Numbered from the stretch's first letter, positions 34,976-45,724 are shown. The stretch is DNA of 64,000 nucleotides from Eonycteris spelaea (GCA_003508835.1 PUFA01000072.1:3446501-3510500), one strand, 5' to 3'. Made by a program: numbers and translations. The notes: generated by a model not told the origin, from the sequence alone.

Positions 34976-35656
34976 TCTTTACACTACACGGGCTGGGTCA
35001 CCCCATCATTGATGTAGACGTGTGCACCTTAAGAGTCCATGTGTGATTATGGCAGAGTTCCTTCCTGTCCAGGAGGCTCTTTCTTCTTAAAGTCCCTAGG
35101 GTGACTGGTGCCCCACAGATTGTGCTGGCCATCCTGTATTACTCAAGTCCTGGCCCCAACAGTGTCGTCCAAGGGACCTGTCCTACCTCCAGAGAAACCA
35201 GGAGCATTACAGTGACGATAATGGCACCACAACAGGAATGAATTACAGCTTCCCACCTTGCTCTGATTTTCAGGTCTCTGCTCTGCTGCTGAAGGTAAAT
35301 ATCCTGAGAAAAACCAGTGTCAACTGGCAGCTGTCTTCGGGGGCATGTGTACCTTCAAGATAAGGTGAGTTGCCCCAATCATTTTATGATACTAATGGTT
35401 GGGGAACAAGATATTTGTCCTCAAACACATCACCGTGACCCTCCCAGCATCCTTCTGTGCTGATTAAAATGGAATGTTTGCTTATGAAGCCCCTTAGAAC
35501 TGTAGCATTTATAGCCATCCTCCCTACCCCCACCCTGGGGAAACCTAATTTCCAGACGGTGTGCCTCACCCCAGCAGGCCTCTGTGTGACTTAGACAAAT
35601 AATGCAAAATCTCCAAAACCCCTACAAAGAACTCACTCCTGCTGCACAGGCTCCAT

Positions 35657-35690
35657 TTTATTTTATTTTATTTTGTTTCGTTTTCTTTTT
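35657..35690. repeat. (TTTTA)n short tandem repeat
   Basis: Four to five TTTTA units followed by TTTTG and TTTCG variants. Confidence 0.9.
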
Positions 35691-35759
35691 TATCCAACTA
35701 ATAATTTTTTTCTACCCCCGCCCCCCAACACCTCCAGTTGTACACAAAGTAATTCTAAA

Positions 35760-36020
35760 CTGTAAGCTACTCCTGACTTAACTACTTATTAAAAACACTA
35801 ATATGCTTGGCTGCTTTGATGTGTGCAGAACAACAAAGGGAGAGAGTTACTCTGGGCCACTGTAATCCTTGATTTGTCACTAAGTTATGACACCCAGCAG
35901 AGCCGTGTGACAGTGCAAATCAATCATCCATGTGCTCGGCGGGGCCTTCCCTGCCTCCTGCAGAGCCTTTGCAGTTTAATTAGCTTTTTTTTCACACTAC
36001 CATAATATACGTCTGCAGCT
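35760..36020. promoter_or_regulatory. Candidate conserved non-coding element
   Basis: Repeat-free and motif-rich: AACAAAGGGAG (SOX-like), TGTCACTAAGTTATGAC, AAATCAATCATCC (PBX/HOX-like) and TAATTAG at 35977-35983 (homeodomain core). Function and conservation are inference. Confidence 0.3.
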
Positions 36021-37680
36021 TCAGGAAGAAAAAGAGATGGAGGAGGGAGTTCACTGGAAAGTGGGGGCCTTAGAAAAAAAAAGTTCACATGGTGGGGGGA
36101 AAAAGAGTCTGGAAGAAGAAACATCAGAGACCTTTGTAGTTTTTGCTTCAGAGGTGTGGGGCCTGAGATACACAGGCCTGGGGTACTCTGCATTGTTAAA
36201 TGCGAACTTTAAAAACAACTCGAATCCCTTTACGGAGGAGGTATCAGACGGTGTTTAAAGGGATTCTTCTTCTTTGGGGGATAGTTTCTGTCTTTTGGGT
36301 TTCTTCTCCAGCCCCCACACCCCACCCTCAGTTGCTCATGCAGATATTCTTTGAGCCCAGCCCTCCCCAAGTCCACCAAGATTCAGGAAGCAAGACCTCG
36401 ACTGTGGCCAAGTTTTGCACAACGTTGCGTGAAATCTTCTGGTAGAGCGTCGTCCCTGAGAGAAAAGCTGGTTTCTCTGTTCATTTTGCAGTGATAAATA
36501 ATGCCAGGCAAAGAATAAAGCCAGGAACGAGGCCGAGGAGGTTGGGAGTAACTGACGGGGACGGCAGGGGTGAGAGCAATTCAGGCTGTGGTATCAGACA
36601 CAGAGTGACACTTTTGTCCTGGCCCAGGAGGGAGGCAGACAGATGAGGTCAAGCTGTGTCTGCACATATTGGGGCTGTTCTGGAGGCTGTCTGATTTCTC
36701 TAGAAAACTTCTCCCAATGGAGGGGGCGGGAGACAGCAGGTCAGCTTTCCCTGGCTCGATTTAAGATGGGTTGAGGGTTGGACATTCTCCTCCCAGAATT
36801 CTCTTTCCTTGCCTACTTCAGGGGAATAGGGGAGATTGTGAAATGAGGTGCCGGGGGTCCCGTTGTCACCACCCAGCATCTCCTGTTCAACTGATGGCTT
36901 GTATCAGGGAGGGAAGTGACGTATCTGAGGGGGCCAGAGCCTTCTGCCCATTTTGAGTGGACTTTATCTGGTCCCTTTTCTTCTGTTTCTGCCCCTAATA
37001 CCTCGGCCCACTTGGCAATGTCCAGCGGGGTGCGGCCGGGTGCTGGGGGTGGGAGGAACCTCCCATGGAGGTGCTGGCCTGACCTGCGGGATCTTCTGCC
37101 CCACATCAGAAGGTCACAGGATCAGCATTAAAAAAAATAAAGGAGCTCCATACGCCCCAAAAAGACACAGAAGAGCCCTGATGCAAATTATGGGCGTGGG
37201 CTCATCACAGGGTACTACTGATGATAAACAACGCAGCGCATTAATGCAAGATGTCAGTGATAGGGCAACGTGAGGGGGCTATGGGGATTCCTCGCTGTTT
37301 ACACTCCCGTCTGTGTAGACCTAAAACTGATCTCGAGAATAAAGTCTAGTAACCAAAAAATTTAAAACAGGGTGCAGGGAAAAGCCGCAGGAGCAGGAGG
37401 CAGAGGAAAGGTGCAGGGGTTGGGGGGGGGAGCTGCCCTCCTCCCTTCAGTGTTGATTGTGCCCCGACTCCCCCTCCTGTCCAGCGTCCACCCTTCCACG
37501 GGGCCAGGCTGTGCATGGGTCATCCGAGTGCAAAGGTGGCTTCGAGGAGCCAGGACCTCCGGTCCTATATCTGTGTTGGTTGATTGAGTCGCATAACCGC
37601 CCCGTGCCTCAGTTTACCGTCTGTAAACCTCCCCCTACACAAGCCCGGATGAATGTTCTTGTCTGCAAGATGGCATCACT
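36021..37680. other. Unique sequence leading into a CpG-rich segment
   Basis: Nothing recognised except a G9 run (37422-37430) and a diverged MIR bit (GTGCCTCAGTTTACCGTCTG) near 37604. Confidence 0.4.
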
Positions 37681-37990
37681 CGAATTGAGACGCTCAGCAG
37701 CGGTGACGAGGGCCGCGGCATTTGGTAAAACAGAGAGTGTTTGTCCCGCGACAAACGCCCCCTTTGATTTCTCCCCCTCCGCCACCGCCACCGAGGTTTT
37801 ATTCCAGAAGGGGACGGTGTATTCTTCCCGGAGAGCGGGGAGGAGGTGATTGGTGATTTATTCCTGTGAAGCAGCGCGCCTCAAACTTCACGGTGCACCC
37901 GAATCCCTGGGGGTCTCGTTAAGATGGCCTTTCCGACTCGGGGTCCCCACCAGCGCCCCGGCGCAGCGGCGAGGCCAGTGCGCAGAGGAG
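37681..37990. promoter_or_regulatory. CpG island-like segment
   Basis: I count 28 CpG dinucleotides in about 310 bp, with GC content near 60 percent, far denser than surrounding DNA. That meets the usual idea of a small CpG island. There is no TATA box. CCGCCACCGCCACCG lies at about 37779. Part of it (about 37885-37965) has MER20-like text, so some CpGs may come from an old transposon. It may be an orphan island, an alternative promoter or an enhancer. Confidence 0.5.
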
Positions 37991-39170
37991 CTCAGTGGTT
38001 TTCTCTTTCATGAGGCAAAAGGGAGCCTGGCTGCTTTGGGGATCAGGTGGCCCCGGGGTGGGGTGGGGGTGGGCAGGTGTCCTCCCTGACTGCAGGGCGG
38101 GCAGGGTCAGCCTCCCCCGGGGTCTGGGGATCAGCTGTCAGAGTGTCCAGTCCTGCGGGCTGGGACGAGGACCTGCGGAGGGTTCTCTGGCCCCCTTGCT
38201 CATTTATCTCTGGCTCAGCCTCAGACAAGGAGCTGTCAGCCTCTCCCTCCTCCCCTGCCCTCCCCCATCTGGGGGCCCGGCCTCCCCTCCACAGGCATTT
38301 GACGCATAGAAGCAGCTCAGCCTTCATCAGACACTTCAAAGACTTTCCTGCCCAGGGGCTGGGGTGTCCCTGGAAGCCCTGGGAGCACTGGGGGTCGGCA
38401 TCAAAGATGGAGTAGAACCGGGGCCGCTGCCCCCCTTTCAGAGAGGCCTTATCACTTTGGGGGTGATCCCTCTCGCGAAAGACTTCATGATGGCAGAGGG
38501 GAGGGAGGGCCCCTTTGAAGGACAGGCCTTGTGTCCTCCCACCCCGTCGTCTTGGTTCCTGGAAGACGCCTGTGAGGCGGGGACAGGCGAGGTGACATCT
38601 GGGCACAAGCGTGACGTCCTCGTGGGCTCCCCCAGGCCTGTTTGTGTTTACACCTCGAGTCGGCTGATGGCGGCTCGTGGGTTCACCGAGCGTTTTGTTG
38701 TTGACAAGTGTCTTGTGGTTGATGTCGTTTACAGTCCCCAAAGGCAGGGGCCAGGGCCCGGCGTGCAGTGGGGACATTGGTAGGACAGCAGGGTGCCAGG
38801 CCTCGATGGCCACCGGGTGTTGGGCGGCGAGCAGAGCATCCAGCGTCCTCCGCCCTTCCACCCGAGATCAGAGTCCTTCCTACTCACGTGACAATGAAAA
38901 TGCCCCTCCCTCCTCCTTCCAGATGTGTGGGGGACGGTTACCTTGGCTGAGAAGTACGGCTGGTCTCTGAGGGGCTCCATGATGGGGGGGACTTCTCCCC
39001 AGTCCGCCGCATGGACTTACTGGCTGGGGGATCACACACCTGAGAAATTCTGGAGCACAACCGGAAGCTGAGCCCAGTCTCGTTTCTGTGGCTGTCATGT
39101 GCAGTGGCTCACCCACCGAGGACAGCAGAGCCCAGGCCCCCGAGTTTCTCTCTGACGCCTCCATCTCTGC
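37991..39170. other. GC-rich sequence with long chance frames
   Basis: This part has the longest open frame in the window (38043-38861, minus, 272 codons) but it overlaps open frames on the opposite strand and shows no domain. I treat the region as non-coding. Confidence 0.4.
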
Positions 39171-39174
39171 CCGC

Positions 39175-39176
<2 letters not shown>

Positions 39177-39244
<68 letters not shown>
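39177..39244. repeat. (CA)34 microsatellite
   Basis: Uninterrupted CA over 68 bp, the longest pure dinucleotide run in the window. It creates artefactual Thr-His and Cys-Val open frames. A perfect tract of this length should be highly polymorphic, and its length may be unreliable in short-read assemblies. Confidence 0.98.
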
Positions 39245-39245
<1 letters not shown>

Positions 39246-39514
39246 CCCGGGTTTCCACACGGAATCCTCAGAAGAAACACCCACTAGCATTTCAGGGAGT
39301 CCTGGCTGCTTCAGCTTCCAGGGAAGGAGGGAGGAGACGTCGCTGGCCGGGCACCACCCTGTGCCCTGGGGAGCAGCGGGAGAGCCACCTGTGTTACCTG
39401 TCACCAGCACAGGCAGGAGCAGACATCTGTCGGGAAAGCTGCTTAGCTGCTTAGTGACTCAGCTCCCCACGCTGGATGCCAAAAGTGGTTTTTTCATCTT
39501 CCGTATGGTAACAT

Positions 39515-40009
39515 GACACAGGATCTCCTTCTTCCTTAAGGCTGAGTACTATTCTGTTGTGCGTTGGACCACATTTTGTTTATCCGTTCGCATGCTAATG
39601 GACGCATGTTGCTTTCATCTCCGGTCTGCTGCACGGATGCTCTCATGAACACGAGAATGCAAATATCTCTCTGGGATCCCGCTTTGGATTCTTTCCGATA
39701 CATACCCAGAAGCGGGATTGCTGGATCGTGTGGTGATTCTATTTTTAATTTTTGAGGAATCTTTTTTTTTTTTGCAGTAGCCATCCAGGGGGTGTGAGGT
39801 AGCCTCTCCCTGCGGTTTTGATTCGCATTTCTCTGATGATGAGTCACGTTGAACATCTTTTCACATGCTTGTTGCCCATTTGTTATCTTCTTTCTAGAAG
39901 TGCGTATTCGAGGCCTTTGCCCATTTTTTTTTTAATGGGGTTGTTTGTTCTTGTTCTAGTTGTTGAGTTGTAGGAGCTCTTTTTCTATTCTGGATACTAC
40001 CCTTTAACA
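39515..40009 (-). mobile_element. LINE-1, antisense, ORF2 3' part (interrupted)
   Basis: Reversed L1 ORF2. On the minus strand the conserved ORF2p block HDPAIPLLGMY is readable near 39700-39730. Plus-strand landmarks include CGTTCGCATGCTAATGGACG, ACATACCCAGAAGCGGGATTG and CATTTCTCTGATGATGAG. It is interrupted at 40010 by a hAT element and continues at 40218. Stops and frameshifts occur throughout. Confidence 0.93.
40002..40009. repeat. hAT target-site duplication, left copy
   Basis: CTTTAACA at 40002-40009, identical to 40210-40217. Confidence 0.95.
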
Positions 40010-40209
40010 CAGTGGTCCCCAACCTTTTGGGCACCAGGGACCGGGGCTCCTGTGAGAATGTAATGCCTGAGGTGGAGCTGAGGCGGGGGTGCTGGGCAGA
40101 GGCTGCAAACACAGATGAAGCTTTGCTCGCTCACCTCCTACTGTGTGGCCCAGTTCCTAACAGGCCACGGAATAGTGCCGGTCCACAGCCCGGGGGATGG
40201 AGACCCCCG
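40010..40209. mobile_element. 200-bp non-autonomous hAT DNA transposon nested in L1
   Basis: It starts CAGTGGTCCCCAACCTTTTG and ends GGAGACCCCCG. The reverse complement of the right end, CGGGGGTCTCCATCC, aligns with the left end as a terminal inverted repeat. A perfect 8-bp duplication (CTTTAACA) flanks it and the L1 reads through on both sides, so both ends are known to the base. The interior, with GATGAAGCTTTGCTCGCTCA, CTACTGTGTGGCCCAG and CCTAACAGGCCACGG, matches a widespread eutherian element. No transposase is encoded. Well preserved, thus younger than the host L1. Confidence 0.95.
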
Positions 40210-40217
40210 CTTTAACA
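40210..40217. repeat. hAT target-site duplication, right copy
   Basis: CTTTAACA at 40210-40217, identical to 40002-40009. Confidence 0.95.
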
Positions 40218-42150
40218 GATATAGGATTTACAAATGTTTCCACCCATCCCTAAGTCGTTGTTCCACTCTGTTGATTTTTTTTTCCTTTGATGCACAAAAG
40301 TTTCTAAGTTTGATATAGTCTCGTTTGTCTGTTTCTGTTCTGTGGCCTGTGCTTTTGGTATCATATCCAAGAAATCGTTACCAAATGCGAAGTCATGAAG
40401 GTGTTCCTCTGTGTTCTTCTAGAAGTTTTATAGTTTTAGGTCTTACGTTAATCTGTTTGAGTTAATTTGTGTGTATGGTGTAAGGTAAGGGTCCACCTTC
40501 GCGGACTTGGTTTTTGTACATGGTATGAAGAAGGATCTAAATTAATTCTGTTCTTTATGTGTGGCCAATCGACCCAGCACTGTTTATCGAGATGATTCTT
40601 TCAGCATTGTTCCGTAGCGCCACCTTTATAATAAATCGAGTTGTCATATATGTAGGCATCTGTTTCTGTTCCTGGACTATCTATCTAGTTTGTTAATTTG
40701 GTCGATTTACCTAACATCTCACCACTACCACAGCATCTTTATTACAGCAATTAATATCTTCATATCAGAGCAATTTGTCATTCTTTAAGATTGTCTTGGC
40801 TATTCACGACTATTTGCGTGTCTATAAAATTTTAGATCATCTTGTCAATACAATACAAAAAAACAATGTCTGTTGAGGTTTCGATTGGGATTGTGTCGAA
40901 TCTAGCAGTCAGTTTGGGGAGAGTTGTCATTTTTATAATATCAACTTTTCAATTTATGAATATAGTGCATTCTTTAGATAGTATATCCTCTTTAATTTTC
41001 CTCAGTAATCTCTTGTAACTTCCTAATAGGAACCTGGCATACCTTTACCAATTTTAATCCTACCTAAATATTTAATGATTGTAAGCGTAGTTTTTTAAAA
41101 AAAGTTTATTTTCTAATTGTTAGATGTTCATATATAGAAATACAATTCATTTTGTATGTTGAATTTTTATATTCCAAACATTTTCTAAATTCTCTTATTC
41201 ATTTCAGTTTATTGATCATTTTTTAAGATTCTCTATGTATACGATTCTCTTATCTATGAATAAAAATCCTTATACTGTTTTTTTTTTTCTTGCCTTATTG
41301 CACTGGTTAGGTCTTCCAGTTTGGTGTTGAATAGAAGAAGTGTTGGTACTGGGATCTCTGTCCCTTTTTTCTCAGGGGGTGATTTTAAAGTTTCATTATT
41401 AAATGTAATATTTGCAATAAACTGTAGGGTTTTTTGTTTTGTTTTGATTTTTGTTAATACTTATCAGGTTAAGAAAGTGTTCTTCTGTTCCTAGTTAATG
41501 AAGACTTTTATGTTTTTAAACCATAAATGGTTGCATATTTTATCCAATACATGTTCTGCATCTATCGAGACAATAATAATTTTTTCTTATTGATTCTGCT
41601 AGTATCATCAATGATGGTGATTAACTTTCTAATGTTAAATGAACCTCATACTACTGGAAAAACCCAACTTGGTTTTAATATGTTATCTTTTTTTATAGCT
41701 CAGGATTTGGCTTGCCAACCTCGTATCTAGAATGTGCATCTTTATTCATTAGGTACATGGACACATAAGAATATGTAATTGGAGTTGTAGATTCCAAAAT
41801 TTTGTGTATATCCATTAAGTCAAATTTGCTATTCATGCAGTTAAAATCTATTATAGCCTTACTGATTATTTGTCTGTTTTATTATAAACTTCGGAGCTAT
41901 ATTAGAAATCTCCCTTTATGACTATAGACTTACCTATTTTTCTTGTAGTTCTGAAAATGTTTGCTTTATGTATTTTGAAGTCACCTTGTTCGTTGCATGA
42001 AAATTTAGAATTATTATATGATCTGTTTATGAATTGAACCTTTATTTAGTATTACAAAATTTATGTCTCTAGTAATGGTATTTTTTCCTTTAAAATCTAC
42101 TGCGTTTTAATATAGTTATACAAGCTTCCCTTTTTCATGTTTGCATGGTG
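40218..42150 (-). mobile_element. LINE-1, antisense, ORF2 continued
   Basis: Continues the reversed L1 without loss from the left part. Landmarks: CTTTGATGCACAAAAGTTTC near 40288, GGTATCATATCCAAGAAATC near 40357, GATTGGGATTGTGTCGAATC near 40885, CTGCATCTATCGAGACAATA near 41557 and TTTATGTATTTTGAAGTCACC near 41964. The whole copy spans roughly 2.4 kb without the hAT insert. The 5' UTR and ORF1 are absent. Many stops and indels, so it is an old, dead copy. Confidence 0.92.
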
Positions 42151-42269
42151 TCTTCTTCCAGAGAGAGTTTCATTCGCTTCTACACAGTACCTGAGGACAT
42201 GAGCAATGTGACATCACCTTAATCCAATTTCCATTGAGATTATTCAAATTTGTCTTAGCCACCAAGTAC

Positions 42270-42560
42270 ATCCTCTGCCATGTTCCTCTTTCTCTCCCGT
42301 CTGCCTATCAACCTCCTAAATTATCTTTCTGGATTATGGCCAGCTTCAGTGAAAAAATAACCACTGCTCCCCTCATGCTATTCCTTCACCTCCCACTGCA
42401 CTCATCATCCAGGATTGTAATTCCCTGTTCACATGTCTATTTCCCTATAAAATGAGTGGTCTTTGCAGGCAAGCGCCTTGTCATCTTGTCACTTTTCTAT
42501 TTCCAGCAGCCAGCACATAGTAGGTGATCAAGAAAGCATGCATTCAATGCTGAATGAGGA
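42270..42560 (+). mobile_element. LINE-2 3' end, plus strand
   Basis: CTGTTCACATGTCTATTTCCC, GGTCTTTGCAGGCAAGCGCC and GCCAGCACATAGTAGGTGAT belong to the standard L2 3' end. Confidence 0.8.
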
Positions 42561-42569
42561 CAAGGAAAT

Positions 42570-42690
42570 GTCAGCATTTTACGGAAAAGGAAATAAATTC
42601 AGAGAGTTAGGACAGTTTGCTCAAGGTCACTCTGGGTCAGCAGGGCTCAAAGCCAGGTCTTCTGATGCCCAAGGCTGGCACTGCCCGCAG
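42570..42690 (-). repeat. MIR fragment, minus strand
   Basis: TTTACGGAAAAGGAAATAAATTC, TTTGCTCAAGGTCACTCTGG and GCTCAAAGCCAGGTCTTCTG are the reversed MIR core. Confidence 0.75.
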
Positions 42691-42699
42691 TACCCAGAA

Positions 42700-44000
42700 C
42701 AAGCAGCACCCTTTGTAGAGGGCCAGGCCCACGAGCTCGCAGGACAGCCAGTGTCCCTGCTGACCACCCCAGCTCTTGGCCCAGAGTTCCACACCGCCTG
42801 GACCCACCCTTAGGAGCTCTCCAGGGCCCCTCTTCCCCACTCTCCTCTCTCCAAGGAGGCTGACTCATCAGAGTCCCTGGACTCTGCTCCTGTTGGAGCT
42901 GGCTGTCAACCTACCCTTCGATCGCCACAGCAGAGTTCGCTGAGATCAAAGACATCCATCATCTCTGGAATGGAGAGTTGAGTTTGGCCAAGAACTCTGG
43001 GAACAAATGCCTGATGGACCCAAGGTGCTGCCCTCAGAGGGGAGATTCTGCAGCATGAAATGGTTCGTTCCTCACAGGACATTTTTCTGCAAAACCTCAG
43101 GTCCTGCAAGGGAGGCACTTACGCAGTCAGAAAGGAGGCTCTCGTGGGGTTTTTCTTTCTTTCTTTTTCTTTTTCTTTTTGCTTTTCTTGTCTTTTTTAA
43201 CCTTCTGCTTCTGACTTTGCCAGTCTGTGTGTGTCTCTCTCTCACCCTGGCGCTTTCTTTTCAATACTGGCCATTCGTGGAGTCAGCTCTGCCCTCTCTG
43301 CTTGTGACAGGTTGGGAGAGAAGAGCCGCCTGCCTCTAATGAGGGGCCTTCCAGGCCCCACTGCCCTCGGTTTTGATGCCTGGGGAGAGGATGTACAGGC
43401 AAGGGGCAACTGGATCAGAAAGGCCCCACTGAACAGACATCACAGCGAGCTCAAAGAGTGCAGGAAGTAGAACAAAGAATAAAAACATTTACAGAAGTGC
43501 TACAGTATAAGGGGAAAAAGTACCAGCAACTCTAACAAGGTCAATGGTGAGGGGGAAAAAAAAATTTTTTTTTTTTTGAAAGGAATTGCTGAAGGGAAAA
43601 AAAGAGAGAAACCTCAAAAAGGAGCCGAGGACTCAGAGTCGGGCCTGCTGGTTGGCTTCTGGAACATTTTCCTTGATAGCTTCCCATGAAGCGCTATTTC
43701 TACAAGACTTCAATACGTTGGAAAAGTTTATGCAACTGCTTAGGAGGAGGGTTAGCAGTCGTGAGTCACCATCATCGGCTCGGTGTGTGTTTGCTTTCAA
43801 CACGGGCCTCCTGTGGGACCACATGAATGGAGCCTTTTTGGTTCTTTGGCACGTGCTGGGTGGGGTGGGGTGGGGGCGCCTGGCCAACCACCTATTTCAA
43901 GAGAGTGTGGGGCGCTGGGCCTCCGTGGCGACTAAGAACAAAGCGAAGGGACTGATGTTGCTCTGGAAGGTCTTGGTGGCGCCAATGCTGTTCTGTGACT
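42700..44000. other. Unique non-coding stretch with simple tracts
   Basis: (TTTC)n-like sequence at about 43156-43196 and an A9T13 palindromic tract at 43556-43577. A 140-codon frame (43586-44008, plus) has no recognisable domain. Confidence 0.45.
43556..43577. repeat. A9T13 tract
   Basis: An A run directly followed by a T run, self-complementary, with hairpin potential. Confidence 0.9.
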
Positions 44001-44004
44001 TCGT

Positions 44005-44110
44005 GTAAGTTTCCGAAGCACTCTGAGCCTCAGTTTCTTTACCTGTAAAATGGGTATAAGTACAATCTCCTTTGCAGGATTCTTCTGAGGAGTGTGATGC
44101 CCAGCCGGCA
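44005..44110 (+). repeat. MIR fragment, plus strand
   Basis: CTGAGCCTCAGTTTCTTTACCTG, TAAAATGGGTATAAGTACAA and GCAGGATTCTTCTGAGGAG. Confidence 0.8.
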
Positions 44111-44420
44111 GGTCGAAAGGACTCCATCCACAGTTGTTCCTTTTTTTCTTTTTAAACTTATTTATTGCTGGTAAAGGGGATGTTAAGATAAAACGTCTCC
44201 AACCTGGGGCTTCTGAGCTAATGGAATGGGCTTTTATACGCCTCTTTCCCAGGAGATTTTTAATGGGACAGGCCGTGTTAGGTCTTAGGTGTGGTGCTAA
44301 ATTCTTTTTTGTCGTTTTGTGGATTATCTGTGGCAAGTATTTTAATCTGAGTTCCTTTTGCAGCCCAATGAGCTTTAGGGTTGTTTCTCATTGCCCTCCA
44401 TTGTACATACTTGATTATTT

Positions 44421-44829
44421 TTTTAATTAAAAAAAAATTTTTTAGCAGCAGCAATGTGGTTTATTAAGCTCTGCCTTAGTACGAGCGCTGGGGTTTGCCC
44501 CCGGTGCTTTGGACATATAAAGCTCAGAAGTCTGCCAGTTCTTTTCGGGTGACAACACCAGGAAATGAGAGCTAAGGGGATGTTAAACACAAACTCGTCA
44601 TCTGTCATCTTCACATGGCCAGTGGCCACTGCCAGACACAGCCGCTTCTTCCTCCGGAACTTAATCGTGGATCATGTTGTCGACTTCAACCACCATATTC
44701 TCACTGTGGGTCAGCAAGGGAGAGGACACCCCAGCCTTATTCAGGCCTGGGCCCAGGACTTGTGGGATCTGCTTGATTGGAGACTCTGAAGCCAGAAAAG
44801 TATCCTACTTCTCGGCCAGTTTCTTATTG
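44421..44829 (-). pseudogene. RPL10A processed pseudogene, 5'-truncated
   Basis: On the minus strand this matches the mRNA of ribosomal protein L10a (uL1, large ribosomal subunit) from about codon 104 of 217 to the end, plus a short 3' UTR. Readable blocks are [17 protein letters not shown] and [15 protein letters not shown]. The ancestral stop (TAA) is at 44476-44478, and an AATAAA on the minus strand lies at about 44460-44465. An A-rich tail remnant follows at about 44421-44445. It is broken: a Tyr codon became TAG (44805-44807), and frameshifts occur near codon 160 and again after the LA of the NIHLA region. No introns are present, as expected for a retrocopy. The 5' end abuts an L1 piece at 44830. 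Transcription is not indicated. Confidence 0.93.
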
Positions 44830-45165
44830 GAAGTAACCTAAGTGTCCATCAAGGGATGTATAAAGATGTGGTACATATAAGCAATGGAATATTACTCAGC
44901 CACAAAGAGTGGAATCTTGCCATTTGGGACAACATAGATGGACCTAGAGGGTATTATGCTAATTACATAAATTAGATGGAAAAAGACAAATACCACATGA
45001 TTTCACATATATGTGAAAACTAAAAAGCAAAATAAACAAGTAAACAAAACAGAAACAAACTCCTAGACACAGAAAACAAATTGATGGTTGCCAGGTAGGA
45101 GGAGGGATGGGGGCTAGGTGAAAAGGTGAAGCGATTGAGAAATAAAAATTGGTGGTTATAAATAC
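44830..45165 (+). mobile_element. LINE-1 fragment, plus strand: end of ORF2 and 3' UTR start
   Basis: AAGTAACCTAAGTGTCCATC, GGAATATTACTCAGCCACAA and CATAGATGGACCTAGAGGG are ORF2 3' landmarks. Then comes an L1MA-type 3' UTR (CTAGACACAGAAAACAAATTG, GGTTGCCAGGTAGGAGG). It lacks the distal 3' UTR and poly(A). It is followed at once by the inverted piece at 45172. Confidence 0.9.
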
Positions 45166-45171
45166 AGTTAT

Positions 45172-45395
45172 AAAAACAGTTGATCATTATTGTAAATAAT
45201 GCTACAATGAACATAGGGATGCATAAATCTTTTCAAATTAGTGTTTTAGATTTCTTTGGATAAATACCCAGAAGTAGGATTACGGGTCATATGGTAACTC
45301 TATTTTTAATTTTTTAAGGAAACTCCATACTGTTTTCCATAGTGGCTGCACCAATTTACAATCTCACCAACAACGCACAAGGGTTCCTTCCATCA
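45172..45395 (-). mobile_element. LINE-1 ORF2 fragment, antisense, adjoining part of the same L1 type
   Basis: Plus-strand text: ATTGTAAATAATGCTACAATG, AAATACCCAGAAGTAGGATTAC and CATAGTGGCTGCACCAATTTAC. In L1 order this segment lies directly upstream of the sequence in 44830-45165, yet here it is inverted and placed after it. Confidence 0.9.
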
Positions 45396-45599
45396 TTTTG
45401 GTTTTTGAAACTTCTTTCCTTTTTGGCACTATAAGCTGCTCCAGGCTCATCTTAAATGATACCTGTCTAGTCCCTAGAAAGAGCCATTTCTCCAATGAGC
45501 CCTGGTTCCTTGAGGTGGAGAATGGTATTAGACCCCAACATCTAGGAGCTGGTATGCTCCTTCATACTGGGGTGTTACTGCTTCCGGTCCCCATGAAAG

Positions 45600-45700
45600 T
45601 AGGATTTTTGTCTGTTCTGTTCACTGGTGAAGCCCAAATACTACAGTACCTGTCACATAATAGGTGTCAACGAGTATTTGTTGAATAAATTAATGAGCAG
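45600..45700 (+). mobile_element. LINE-2 terminal fragment, plus strand
   Basis: CTGTTCACTGGTGAAGCCC, TACCTGTCACATAATAGGTG and GAGTATTTGTTGAATAAATT form the L2 3' terminus. Confidence 0.85.
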
Positions 45701-45724
45701 ATAATCTTCGAACCACTCTGTAAA

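Noticed and set aside
35274..35294. 21-bp microexon between TTTTCAG and GTAAAT
   Set aside because: Splice-like dinucleotides alone are frequent by chance, with no neighbouring exons.
38043..38861. 272-codon minus-strand frame as a gene
   Set aside because: Overlapping open frames on the plus strand, GC-rich low-stop composition, no domain, no initiation or splice context.
39088..39516. Thr-His and Cys-Val repeat frames on both strands
   Set aside because: They are translations of the (CA)34 tract.
39515..42150. Intact LINE-1 able to mobilise
   Set aside because: Stops, indels, missing 5' UTR/ORF1 and a hAT insertion leave it inactive.
44421..44829. Functional RPL10A retrogene
   Set aside because: First half missing, an in-frame stop replaces a Tyr codon, and frameshifts follow.
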